DNA of 64,000 nt, from NCBI GenBank assembly GCA_910584085.1, contig CAJTZY010000004.1:44399-108398 (forward strand). Reading direction: 5' to 3'. Both the position numbers and the translations under genes were made by a program. Position 1 is the stretch's first letter. Every line of letters starts with the position of its first letter. The stretch is from an uncultured Bacilli bacterium. Lineage in GTDB: Bacteria; Bacillota_I; Bacilli_A; RF39; UBA660. The notes beneath the pieces were generated by a model. It ran no database searches, had not been told where the DNA came from, and worked only from the letters and a program-made list of their open reading frames with translations. Positions 53,069-61,348 of this stretch are shown here, piece after piece.

Positions 53069-53225
53069 TCTTAATAGTATTAATAAGAAAAGTAGTAAGA
53101 AAAATATCGAGAAGCAATTTGATATTTTTCTTTAAATATATTTAATTATTTTTTATAATATTAAGAAGCAGCAGTCAACCAATATTACATTCATCAAATA
53201 TATAAACTTATTAATACTATTAAGA
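53069..53225. repeat. 19-bp perfect inverted repeat enclosing a hairpin
   Basis: TCTTAATAGTATTAATAAG (53069-53087) and its exact complement (53207-53225) flank 119 bp. Inside, AGAAAAATATC (53098-53108) and GATATTTTTCT (53121-53131) form an 11-bp hairpin. No gene is seen within. It resembles a MITE-like element or a structured RNA. Confidence 0.7.
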
Positions 53226-53245
53226 TTACAATAAATTAGTAATCT
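53223..53245 (-). terminator. Hairpin downstream of the small membrane peptide gene
   Basis: AGATTAC and GTAATCT pair around a 9-nt loop. The T tract on the - strand is weak. Confidence 0.45.
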
Positions 53246-53251
53246 TTAAAA

Positions 53252-53425
53252 TTAGTTGACAGTGCAGGCACCATTTACCCATTGTCCACCTTTTGAATTA
53301 CAGTCAGTTCTATTTTGCGTACTGTTCATCATATTAGTTACTATCACTGTACCAACACCTAATACAATTGCTATTAAAACTATTGTAATTACTGTCATAT
53401 TAGCCTCTCCAGCGGCTTCTTTCAT
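53252..53425 (-). CDS. Small single-pass membrane protein with Cys-rich tail
   Basis: 57 residues from the ATG at 53425, which has AAGGAGGATGATAAT upstream; the open frame extends six codons further only because the ribosome binding site can be read as codons. One hydrophobic helix (about MTVITIVLIAIVLGVGTVIV) is followed by an outer tail with the pattern DCNSKGGQWVNGAC. Two Cys flank a Gly-Gly-x-Trp motif and could form a disulfide. The AGEANMTVITIVLIAIVLG start loosely recalls pilin-type helices. Function is unknown. It is divergent from an XRE regulator and shares operator-like repeats with it. Confidence 0.68.
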   Translation of the reverse strand: MKEAAGEANMTVITIVLIAIVLGVGTVIVTNMMNSTQNRTDCNSKGGQWVNGACTVN

Positions 53426-53475
53426 ATTATCATCCTCCTTCAATTATCATCATTATAGCACGTTTTTTAAAAAAA

Positions 53476-53548
53476 TGTACACTATTTTTGTTAGTTTAAT
53501 AAAAAATAGTACAAGAATAATGTTATATAAATATACTATTTTTGTTAG
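53476..53548. promoter_or_regulatory. Divergent promoter region with repeated ACTATTTTTGTTAG
   Basis: The 14-mer occurs at 53481-53494 and 53535-53548. An inverted partial copy (AAAAAATAGTAC, 53501-53512) lies between them. It sits between the small membrane peptide gene and the XRE regulator, the expected place for the operator of that regulator. Confidence 0.55.
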
Positions 53549-53586
53549 ATAATATTCATAGAAAAACTTTTATGAGGTGATGAAAC

Positions 53587-54006
53587 GTGCAATTTAAAAA
53601 AGAAGACGAAAATTATATCTATGAATTAATCAGTAAAAATATTAAAAAATATAGAAAGTTAAAAGGTTGGACTCAAGAAAAATTAGCAAATGAAATTAAT
53701 TACTCACTTTCTTTTATTAGAGGAATAGAATCTAATTATCACCAAACTTTTTCTTTAGGTGCGATTTGGAGAATAGCAATTGTACTTGGAATTGATTTTT
53801 CTAAATTATGTGAAGATGATATTAATACTTGTGAACCAAAATATATAAAATATAAGTGTAATAATTGTGATTATACTACAGAGATTCCAACTGATGTTAT
53901 TAAATTATTAAAGGATGCGAATAAAATATGTACACATATAGAAAATTCAAATATAACATTCAATTGTTCCAAATGTGATGGTTCAATATTACCTTACAAT
54001 GAATAG
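53587..54006 (+). CDS. XRE-family regulator with C-terminal zinc-ribbon-like domain
   Basis: 139 residues. The start is a GTG with GAGGTGATG upstream. Residues 10-75 are an XRE helix-turn-helix (KNIKKYRKLKGWTQEKLANE, then SLSFIRGIESNYHQTFSLGA). After a short linker, two CxxC pairs (YKCNNCDY and FNCSKCDG) about 40 residues apart suggest a zinc ribbon, with IPTDVIKLLKDA between. The combination of XRE and a zinc-ribbon-like tail is unusual. It is immediately left of oriC and divergent from the small membrane peptide. Confidence 0.82.
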   Translation: MQFKKEDENYIYELISKNIKKYRKLKGWTQEKLANEINYSLSFIRGIESNYHQTFSLGAIWRIAIVLGIDFSKLCEDDINTCEPKYIKYKCNNCDYTTEIPTDVIKLLKDANKICTHIENSNITFNCSKCDGSILPYNE

Positions 54007-54008
54007 TT

Positions 54009-54033
54009 AAGGGCTTAAATTTAGTCCTTTTTA
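54009..54033 (+). terminator. Terminator of the XRE zinc-ribbon gene
   Basis: AAGGGCT and AGTCCTT (one G-T pair) form a stem followed by TTTT. It shields the origin from read-through. Confidence 0.65.
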
Positions 54034-54423
54034 TGTGTATATCTATATATAAATATTTCCCAAGAAATAATATAAACATAAGTTATCAACATTTTTGTGC
54101 ATAACTTGTGTAAGTTAGGAAATAAATTATTAACAAAATCATGCACTTATGAACAAATTTATTAAAATGTTTACATCTGTTAGTGTATAAAGTTATAAAC
54201 AAAAATGTGTATAACTAACTAAATCTGTTATTTTTCAATATATTTTCATGTTTAAAAGTAGTGTTAATAACTTTTTTTATAATAATTGTGTTTATTTTAT
54301 GTTAATATTTATATCATTTATATGTGCATAACTTAATTTATTTACTTTATGCACATATTTTTGTTGTTTTTACATAAAAAATATTGTAAAATATAGGTGT
54401 ATAAGTTTTAAGGAGGTAGTATT
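54034..54423. other. Replication origin oriC, DnaA-box cluster upstream of dnaA
   Basis: A 390-bp gene-free AT-rich region holds many DnaA-box-like 9-mers. Matches to TTATNCACA are at 54096-54104(-), 54206-54214(-), 54323-54331(-) and 54347-54355(+). TTATNAACA variants are at 54083, 54127, 54147 and 54193. Further boxes lie on the other side of dnaA (55808-55870), so the origin is bipartite, as in Bacillus. Gene direction flips here, and dnaA-dnaN-recF-gyrBA follow. A TTTCCCAAG motif like the Noc-type repeat is at 54056. Confidence 0.9.
54364..54392 (+). promoter_or_regulatory. Promoter of dnaA
   Basis: TTGTTT (54364-54369) and TAAAAT (54387-54392) are 17 bp apart. The likely start falls on the GGTGTATAA box at 54396-54404, an 8 of 9 match to a reverse DnaA box. 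Confidence 0.6.
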
Positions 54424-55779
54424 ATGGATTTAAAGAATATTTGGAATTCTTTTTTAGAAAAAATAAAAGAACAAATATCTGATATTGCATTTGATACTTG
54501 GTTTTCAGAAACTAAATTAATTAATTTAAATGATAATATCGCTACCATATTAGTTCCTTATCACATACATAAAAAAAACTTAAGTGAAAATTATAATGAT
54601 ATTATTGAAGAAATTTTTACTGAAATAACTGGTTCTAATTTTAAATTTAATTATGTTATTGAAGAAGAAGTTGAAAATAATTTAACTGATAGTAATCAAG
54701 TTATTGGTGTTCCTAATAACAATGATATATATGAATCAAATATAGATTCTAGATATACTTTTGAAAATTTTATAATAGGGCCTAGTAATAAATTTGCAGC
54801 TACAAGTGCTTTAGCTGTTGCAGAGCAACCTGGAAAAATGTATAATCCTTTATTTATATATGGATCAAGTGGTCTTGGTAAAACACATTTAATGCACGCT
54901 ATGGGAAACTATATAATAAAGAATAGTAATAAAAAAGTATTATATATACCTTGTGATAAATTTGTTTCGGATTTTGTTGATATATGCAGAAAAAATTCTG
55001 AATCAAATAATATGGAGGCTATTAAACAATTTAAAAATAAATATAGAGATATAGATGTCCTTATAATAGATGATATCCACAATTTAGTTGGGGCTACTAG
55101 CGCACAACAAGAATTTTTTAATACATTTAATGAATTATATAATAATGAAAAACAAATTATAATATCTTCTGATAGATCTCCTGATGATATTAAAAAGTTA
55201 GAAGAGCGTTTAAAAACAAGATTTAATTGGGGATTACAAGTAAACATTCTTCCTCCAGATTTTAAACTTAGAATGGAAATATTAAATAAAAAGATTGAAA
55301 ATAATGAGCTATCTGATGTTGTTCCAGAAGAGGTTAAAGAATATATAGCCAGTAATTGTGTAGGGGATGTAAGACGTCTTGAAGGTTCAATTACACGTGT
55401 ATTTGCTTATGCGACTATGATGAATGGTAGTGAGATAACACTCGATATTGCAATTGAGGCATTAAAAGACGACTATTCTAAATCATATATTTCTAAAAAT
55501 AAAATGGATCAAGTTATTCAAATAATTTGTGAACATTATAATTTAAAAGAAGAAGAACTATTAAGCAAGAAAAGAAGTAATGAAATTGCTATTCCAAGAA
55601 TGATTGCTATGTATATATGTAGAGTTTATTTAGATGAAAATTTAACTAAAATAGGAATTCAATTTGGTGGGAAAAATCATACAACAGTTATGCACGCGGT
55701 TGATAAAATAAAAAAAGAGATATTGAATGATGAAAGTTTAAATAGTGAAATACAAAAAATGATTAATGAAATTAGATAA
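54424..55779 (+). CDS. dnaA: Chromosomal replication initiator protein DnaA
   Basis: 451 residues. N-terminal domain I is followed by a linker and the AAA+ domain, with Walker A YGSSGLGKTHL (near 141-151) and Walker B VLIIDDIHNL. Domain IV carries GGKNHTTVMHA, where most species have GGRDHTTV. The ATP form opens the origin. The nearby DnaA boxes mostly read TTATGCACA or TTATNAACA, rather than TTATCCACA. AAGGAGGT precedes the ATG. It is the start of the + strand arm. Confidence 0.98.
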   Translation: MDLKNIWNSFLEKIKEQISDIAFDTWFSETKLINLNDNIATILVPYHIHKKNLSENYNDIIEEIFTEITGSNFKFNYVIEEEVENNLTDSNQVIGVPNNNDIYESNIDSRYTFENFIIGPSNKFAATSALAVAEQPGKMYNPLFIYGSSGLGKTHLMHAMGNYIIKNSNKKVLYIPCDKFVSDFVDICRKNSESNNMEAIKQFKNKYRDIDVLIIDDIHNLVGATSAQQEFFNTFNELYNNEKQIIISSDRSPDDIKKLEERLKTRFNWGLQVNILPPDFKLRMEILNKKIENNELSDVVPEEVKEYIASNCVGDVRRLEGSITRVFAYATMMNGSEITLDIAIEALKDDYSKSYISKNKMDQVIQIICEHYNLKEEELLSKKRSNEIAIPRMIAMYICRVYLDENLTKIGIQFGGKNHTTVMHAVDKIKKEILNDESLNSEIQKMINEIR

Positions 55780-55906
55780 ATGTTGACAATTGAAAATTAT
55801 TAACTTTTTATGCACATCATTAATTTCATTATAAATAAGGAATAAAATAGGGTTATGCACATTATGAACATTAATAAAAATAATAATATTAGAAAGAAGG
55901 AATAAT
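55780..55906. other. dnaA-dnaN intergenic DnaA boxes
   Basis: TTATGCACA at 55808-55816 and 55853-55861, and TTATGAACA at 55862-55870. This is the second box cluster of a bipartite origin. Confidence 0.8.
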
Positions 55907-57028
55907 ATGAAATTATCAATTAAACAAAAAGTGTTAATGGAACATTTAAATTATGTAATAAGAGGAATATCAAGTAAAAATTTAATCCCTATTTTGAATT
56001 GTATTAAATTTGAATTAAGTAATGAAGGTTTATATTTAATTAGTACAGATAATGAACTTGCTATTAAATCATTTATACCTGCTAGTGAGATTGAAAAAAT
56101 AGATATACAAGGAGAAATGTTAATATCAGGAAGATATATATATGATATAGTTAGAAAATTAAATAATGAAATTATAAATATAGAAGAGATTATTGATTCG
56201 CAAGTATTGATAACTACTAATTCATCATCTTTTAAATTAAATTGTAATGAAGTAAGCGAATTTCCTAATATAGATTTAGAATTTACAGGGTCTCCTATAT
56301 TAATAGATGAAAAAGTTTTTAAAACTACTATTAATCAAACAATCTTTGCTACATCAACTCAGGAAAGTAGACCAGTACTTACAGGTATAAATTTTAAAAT
56401 AAATGATAATTTAATGGAAGTAACAGCAACTGATTCTTATAGATTATCTAAAAAAAGAATTGTATTAGATAGTAATGTTCAAGATAATATAGATATAATA
56501 ATACCGAGTAAAAATTTAAGTGAAATAATAAAGCTTATATCAGAAGATGATGATAAAATAGAGATACATATATTTTCTAATAAAGTTATATTTAAAATTA
56601 GAAATTTAATAGTAATGACTAGACTTATAAATGGAAACTATCCAGATACTAATAAATTAATACCAGAAACTTTTGAATTAAAAGTGAAAGTTAATCTTGA
56701 TAATTTTTATAATGCGATAGATAGAGCTTCACTACTTACAAATGTAGAGGAAAAAAATATTATAAAATTAGAAACTAAAAAAGATATTATGATAATTTCA
56801 TCAAATATTCCAGAAATAGGAAATGTAGAAGAAAAAATTCAAATAGAAAAAAATGTAGATTCTGATATAAAAATTTCATTTAGTTCTAAGTATATGATGG
56901 ATGCGATTAAAACATTTGATAGTGAAGAGGTTGAATTATCTTTTAATGGAGAAGTAAAACCTATCATAGTAAATTATGTGGATAATGAAGATTTAACAGA
57001 ATTAATATTACCAATAAGGACATATTAG
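55907..57028 (+). CDS. dnaN: DNA polymerase III beta sliding clamp
   Basis: 373 residues, normal for the family. Three similar domains are recognisable: the start MKLSIKQKVLMEHLNYVIRG, the central TQESRPVLTGINFKI and the end EVKPIIVNYVDNEDLTELILPIRTY. It encircles DNA and holds polymerase and repair enzymes. It follows dnaA in the usual order and ends at a strong terminator. Confidence 0.97.
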   Translation: MKLSIKQKVLMEHLNYVIRGISSKNLIPILNCIKFELSNEGLYLISTDNELAIKSFIPASEIEKIDIQGEMLISGRYIYDIVRKLNNEIINIEEIIDSQVLITTNSSSFKLNCNEVSEFPNIDLEFTGSPILIDEKVFKTTINQTIFATSTQESRPVLTGINFKINDNLMEVTATDSYRLSKKRIVLDSNVQDNIDIIIPSKNLSEIIKLISEDDDKIEIHIFSNKVIFKIRNLIVMTRLINGNYPDTNKLIPETFELKVKVNLDNFYNAIDRASLLTNVEEKNIIKLETKKDIMIISSNIPEIGNVEEKIQIEKNVDSDIKISFSSKYMMDAIKTFDSEEVELSFNGEVKPIIVNYVDNEDLTELILPIRTY

Positions 57029-57038
57029 TAGGTAAAAG

Positions 57039-57071
57039 AGTGCAAAAACTTAAAAGTTGCACTTTTTTTTA
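57039..57071 (+). terminator. Terminator of dnaA-dnaN
   Basis: AGTGCAA and TTGCACT form a 7-bp stem with an 11-nt loop, followed by a T8 run. Confidence 0.88.
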
Positions 57072-57119
57072 CAATTTTTTTATGATCTTGACATATTTCT
57101 ATTAAATATGACAGTAAGT

Positions 57120-57130
57120 AGGTGTATAAG
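57120..57130 (+). promoter_or_regulatory. AGGTGTATAAG element in the comK leader
   Basis: This 11-mer is identical to one before dnaA (54395-54405) and nearly identical to one before recF (58218-58228). GGTGTATAA is one base from a reverse DnaA box. Confidence 0.6.
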
Positions 57131-57153
57131 AGATAGCAAGAAAGGGGGATATT

Positions 57154-57612
57154 ATGGAAGATTATGAAATAAATTCGGCTACACTTGCTATTATACCTAT
57201 TGATGAAGATACATCTAAAGTATACGAGGAAGAAGAGGAATATATTGTAAAAAAATCTGCAAATGGAATTATTAAAGATAATTGCGAGTTTTATGGTAGT
57301 TCATATCAAGGAAGATGTGTAGGAACAAAAAAATTAACTGGAATTAAAAGCAAATATCCAATAATAATAGAAGAGAGTAGAAGTATAATATTTTTTCCAA
57401 CTTCTTCAACAAGAAAAAAGCAGAGTAATTGGCTTGCATTAAGCAAAATAAAAAATTATTCTAAAAGAAGGTATAGTAGTCAAATAGTATTTAAAAATGA
57501 GACAAAATTAAATCTTGATATTTCATATTATTCTTTAGAAAATCAAATAGTAAGAGCAACTATGTTGAAATCTAAATTGTATGAAAGAAAATTAGAAGAA
57601 GAAATTAAATAG
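57154..57612 (+). CDS. comK: ComK-family competence transcription factor homologue
   Basis: 152 residues. The match to ComK is good throughout: YEINSATLAIIPIDEDTSKV at the start, NCEFYGSSYQGRCVGTKKLT and the core KSKYPIIIEESRSIIFFPTS. The ending QIVRATMLKSKLYERKLEEE follows. ComK activates DNA-uptake and recombination genes in Bacilli. B. subtilis ComK has 192 residues with a C-terminal tail recognised by MecA-ClpC; that tail is missing here, so control probably differs. It occupies the dnaN-recF gap, where Bacilli normally carry yaaA. AAAGGGGGAT precedes the ATG. Confidence 0.85.
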   Translation: MEDYEINSATLAIIPIDEDTSKVYEEEEEYIVKKSANGIIKDNCEFYGSSYQGRCVGTKKLTGIKSKYPIIIEESRSIIFFPTSSTRKKQSNWLALSKIKNYSKRRYSSQIVFKNETKLNLDISYYSLENQIVRATMLKSKLYERKLEEEIK

Positions 57613-57641
57613 ATTTAATTATATTATTAGGGGGGAATAGT

Positions 57642-58136
57642 ATGAACAAAGATGAAATTATTATTACGAGTAATACTTTAAATATTCTTAAACAAAATAA
57701 ATTTGTTACATTATTATTAGGATTTGAGTTAATACTTTTTTCTATATTAATCTTGATATTGAAATTATATTTAGTATTTATATTTTTATTGATATATATG
57801 TTTATATTTTTTAAAAAAATTATATTTTTATTAAATCATGGAAAAGATTATATTAAATTAACGGATGATAAATTAGTTTACTATAATTGTTATAAAGATA
57901 AAGTAAAAATAGGTAATAATTTTTGTTTAAAGAATATGAAAAGAGTATATACATTTAATAAGATAGATAAATATTATGAAAGAAATAATAAATTTATAAT
58001 ATATGGATCTATTAAATATAAAAATATAGAAGAAAGTACTGGAAAAGTATTAGAAAAATATAACATAAAACAAAAAGATTTAAATAAAATATTTGAAAAT
58101 AATGAAATTATAAAAGAATATTTAGAAAATATTTAA
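57642..58136 (+). CDS. Hypothetical membrane protein
   Basis: 164 residues. Two closely spaced hydrophobic helices form a hairpin (about 22-62, very Leu/Ile/Phe rich). They are followed by a cytoplasmic beta-rich domain (IKLTDDKLVYYNCYKDKVKI) and a Lys-rich end, resembling a membrane-tethered PH-like domain, but I cannot assign a family. It starts 29 bp after comK with TAGGGGGG upstream, so it is probably cotranscribed with comK. Confidence 0.65.
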   Translation: MNKDEIIITSNTLNILKQNKFVTLLLGFELILFSILILILKLYLVFIFLLIYMFIFFKKIIFLLNHGKDYIKLTDDKLVYYNCYKDKVKIGNNFCLKNMKRVYTFNKIDKYYERNNKFIIYGSIKYKNIEESTGKVLEKYNIKQKDLNKIFENNEIIKEYLENI

Positions 58137-58206
58137 AATATTAGAAAAATTATGATTTAATACATTAAAAAAATCAATTTTTCTTTTTTTATTACTCTTT
58201 TTATGG

Positions 58207-58228
58207 TATAATTAAATAGGTGTATAGG
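58207..58228 (+). promoter_or_regulatory. Promoter and AGGTGTATAGG leader element of recF
   Basis: TATAAT at 58207-58212 is followed 6 bp later by AGGTGTATAGG (58218-58228), the third copy of the leader element. The -35 is only a T-rich stretch. Confidence 0.55.
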
Positions 58229-58270
58229 AGTACTCAAACTATATAAAAACTTTAAATAGGGGGATTAAAT

Positions 58271-58297
58271 ATGAAAAGAGAAATTTCATGTACATAA
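58271..58297 (+). CDS. Eight-codon upstream ORF overlapping the recF start
   Basis: ATG at 58271 has a strong AGGGGG site seven bases upstream. It encodes MKREISCT and stops at 58295-58297, past the recF ATG at 58288, which is in another frame and has no clear ribosome binding site of its own. The arrangement suggests recF translation by coupling or reinitiation. Whether the peptide itself matters is unknown. Confidence 0.45.
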   Translation: MKREISCT

Positions 58298-59415
58298 AAA
58301 AGTTAAAATTACATAATTTTAGAAATTATCAAAGTTTGAATGTTACTCTTACCAAGGGAATAAATATAATTTATGGGGAAAATGCACAAGGAAAAACAAA
58401 TTTACTTGAAAGTATATATGTTTTGGGACTTACAAAATCACATAGAAGTTTTATAGATGATAATTTGATAAATAAAGATGGAGATTATTTAACGATAGAG
58501 GGCATTGTTAATAATAATAAATTAGATAACAAATTAAATATCTATATAGATAGTAAATTAAAAGTATTAAAATTTAATAATAATACTATTAAGAAAATAA
58601 GTGATTATATTTCTATTATGAATATAATTATTTTTTATCCGGATGATTTAGATTTAATAAAAGGTTCTCCACAAATAAGAAGAAAATATATAAATTTAGA
58701 ATTATCTCAATTATATAGTAATTATTATATATTAGTTAATGAGTATAATAAAATATTGAAGCTTAGAAATGAATATTTAAAAAAAATTAATAAAAAAATT
58801 TCTATAGATAAAAATTATATTGAAATACTTACAGGATATTTAATAGATAAATCTATTATGATATATAAAATGAGGAGTAAATTTATATGTAGGATAAATG
58901 AATATTGTTCTAATATATATAAGGATATAATGAATTTAGAGGGGTTTAGTGTAAAGTATAAACCTAGTATAGAAATAGATTTAAATAATCCAAATTTAAA
59001 AGATTATTTAAAAGAGGAGTATGCTAAAAAGTTTGATTATGATATAAGAATATGTTCAACTAGTATTGGGCCACATAAAGATGATTTTGAGTTTTATTTA
59101 GATGATAAAAATTTAAAATTTTACGGCTCACAAGGGCAACAAAGAATTGCAGTACTTGCTTTAAAATTATCAGAAATTGAAATATTTAAAAAATATAAAG
59201 ATTCAACTCCTATATTATTATTAGATGATATATTTAGTGAGTTAGATGAGAAAAAGCAAAATAATTTGCTTAAGTATATAAATCGTGATATACAGACAAT
59301 TATTACTACTACAGATTTGAATAATTTAGATAATAGATTAATTAAAAAATCTAAGTTATTTAAAATAAATAATGGCAACATAATAAAAATCAAAGAGGTG
59401 AAATTAGATGAATAA
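58288..59415 (+). CDS. recF: DNA replication and repair protein RecF
   Basis: 375 residues. The start [19 protein letters not shown] leads to Walker [14 protein letters not shown] (near 31-43). The ABC-type signature [16 protein letters not shown] (near 273-288) and Walker [14 protein letters not shown] (near 308-320) complete the SMC-like ATPase head. It loads RecA at single-strand gaps. Its start codon has no strong ribosome binding site and overlaps a short upstream ORF. It overlaps gyrB by 8 bp. Confidence 0.95.
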   Translation: MYIKKLKLHNFRNYQSLNVTLTKGINIIYGENAQGKTNLLESIYVLGLTKSHRSFIDDNLINKDGDYLTIEGIVNNNKLDNKLNIYIDSKLKVLKFNNNTIKKISDYISIMNIIIFYPDDLDLIKGSPQIRRKYINLELSQLYSNYYILVNEYNKILKLRNEYLKKINKKISIDKNYIEILTGYLIDKSIMIYKMRSKFICRINEYCSNIYKDIMNLEGFSVKYKPSIEIDLNNPNLKDYLKEEYAKKFDYDIRICSTSIGPHKDDFEFYLDDKNLKFYGSQGQQRIAVLALKLSEIEIFKKYKDSTPILLLDDIFSELDEKKQNNLLKYINRDIQTIITTTDLNNLDNRLIKKSKLFKINNGNIIKIKEVKLDE

Positions 59416-61336
59416 CGAATTAAATCATTATGATGCATCAGATATTCAAGTATTAGAGGGACTTGAAGCAGTTAGAAAAAGACCAGGTATGTATATTGGT
59501 ACAACAGATGTAAAAGGATTACATCACTTAGTTTGGGAAATAGTTGATAATGCAATTGATGAATCTTTAGCTGGATATTGTAATAATATAGAGGTTATTA
59601 TTAATAAAGATAATTCTATAACAGTTAAAGATGATGGACGTGGTATTCCAGTAGACATACATCCAAAAACAAAAAAATCAACTGTTGAAACAGTTTATAC
59701 AGTTCTTCATGCAGGTGGTAAATTTGGTGGAGGAGGGTACAAAGTATCTGGAGGACTTCACGGAGTAGGTGCGAGTGTTGTTAATGCCTTATCAAAATGG
59801 GTAGAAGTCAAAGTATATAAAAATGGTACTGTAAATTATATTCGTTTTGAAGATGGTGGTAAAACAAAGGAACCATTGAAAGTAATAGATACTTGTGAAG
59901 AAAATAGGACAGGTACTGTTGTAACCTTTAAACCAGATCCAGAAATATTTGATACTGATATATATGATTATAATATTTTAAAAGTTAGAATTAGAGAACT
60001 TGCATTTTTAAATAAGGGTTTAAAAATAACTTTAAGAGATGATAGAGATGATGAGGATACTACAGGTGAAACATTTATATATGAAGGTGGAATTTCTGAA
60101 TATGTTAAATTTATAAATCAGGGAAAAACTCCTATTCACGAAAATATAATTCACTTAGAAGGAACTGAAGATAATGTAATGTTTGAAGTTGCTCTTCAAT
60201 ATAATACAGGATATAATGAAAATATATATTCATTTGTTAATAATATTAATACGCATGATGGGGGAACACATGAGGATGGTGTTAAAAGAGCCTTAACACG
60301 TGTTATAAATAATTATGCAAGAAAAGCTGGTATGTTAAAAGAAAAAGATGAATCTTTAACAGGTGACGATGTAAAAGAAGGATTAACTATGATTGTTTCT
60401 TGTAAACATCCTAACCCACAATTTGAAGGTCAAACAAAGGGTCGTCTTGGAAACTCAGAGGTTAGAAAACTTGCAGATAATGTATTTAGTGAAGGATTTG
60501 AAAAATTTTTGCTTGAAAACCCAGATGAGGCACGTGTAATTGTAGAAAAGGCTATGCTTGCATGTCGTGCGAGAAATGCAGCAAAAAAAGCAAGAGAAAT
60601 AACAAGAAAAAGTGATTTAGCAATATCAAATTTCTTTGGTAAACTTTCTGATTGTAAAAGTAAGGATCCAAAAGTATCTGAAATATTTATAGTCGAGGGA
60701 GATTCTGCCGGTGGAAGTGCAAAAAAAGGTAGAGATTCTATGACTCAAGCAATTTTACCACTTAGAGGTAAGATTTTGAATGTAGAAAAGGCTAGACTTG
60801 ATAGAGCACTAGGAAATGAAGAAATAAGAACTATAATAACTGCATTTGGAACTGGTATTGGTGAAGAATTTAATTTAGATAAATTAAGATATGATAAAAT
60901 TATAATTATGACAGATGCCGATGTTGATGGATCACATATACGTGTATTATTACTTACACTTTTCTATAGATTTTTTAGACCAATAGTTGAAGCGGGCCAT
61001 GTTTATGCGGCTCAACCACCATTATTTAGAATAATGCATGGAAAAACAAGAAAATATGTGCTTGATGAAAAAGAAAAGGATGATTATTTAGCGACTTTAC
61101 CTGAAAATGTACGTGCTAGAGCTGAAATTGCACGTATGAAGGGATTAGGAGAAATGGATGCCGAAGAATTAAATGAAACAACTATGGATATTGAAAAACG
61201 TACACTTAGAAAAATAACTGTAGATGATTGTGTTGCGGCAGATGCAATATTTGAAAAATTAATGGGTGATGAAGTAGAACCTAGAAGACAATTTATTGAA
61301 GAAAATGCGAGATATGTAGAAAATCTTGATATATAA
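59408..61336 (+). CDS. gyrB: DNA gyrase subunit B
   Basis: 642 residues. The ATPase domain has [24 protein letters not shown] and [12 protein letters not shown]. The TOPRIM part has [20 protein letters not shown] and [14 protein letters not shown]. It ends [12 protein letters not shown], as in other gyrases. It supplies ATP-driven supercoiling with GyrA. GAGGTG precedes the ATG, and the start lies inside the end of recF. It is the target of aminocoumarins and a known target of Fic-type AMPylation in other bacteria. Confidence 0.97.
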   Translation: MNNELNHYDASDIQVLEGLEAVRKRPGMYIGTTDVKGLHHLVWEIVDNAIDESLAGYCNNIEVIINKDNSITVKDDGRGIPVDIHPKTKKSTVETVYTVLHAGGKFGGGGYKVSGGLHGVGASVVNALSKWVEVKVYKNGTVNYIRFEDGGKTKEPLKVIDTCEENRTGTVVTFKPDPEIFDTDIYDYNILKVRIRELAFLNKGLKITLRDDRDDEDTTGETFIYEGGISEYVKFINQGKTPIHENIIHLEGTEDNVMFEVALQYNTGYNENIYSFVNNINTHDGGTHEDGVKRALTRVINNYARKAGMLKEKDESLTGDDVKEGLTMIVSCKHPNPQFEGQTKGRLGNSEVRKLADNVFSEGFEKFLLENPDEARVIVEKAMLACRARNAAKKAREITRKSDLAISNFFGKLSDCKSKDPKVSEIFIVEGDSAGGSAKKGRDSMTQAILPLRGKILNVEKARLDRALGNEEIRTIITAFGTGIGEEFNLDKLRYDKIIIMTDADVDGSHIRVLLLTLFYRFFRPIVEAGHVYAAQPPLFRIMHGKTRKYVLDEKEKDDYLATLPENVRARAEIARMKGLGEMDAEELNETTMDIEKRTLRKITVDDCVAADAIFEKLMGDEVEPRRQFIEENARYVENLDI

Positions 61337-61348
61337 GAGGTGAATGAC

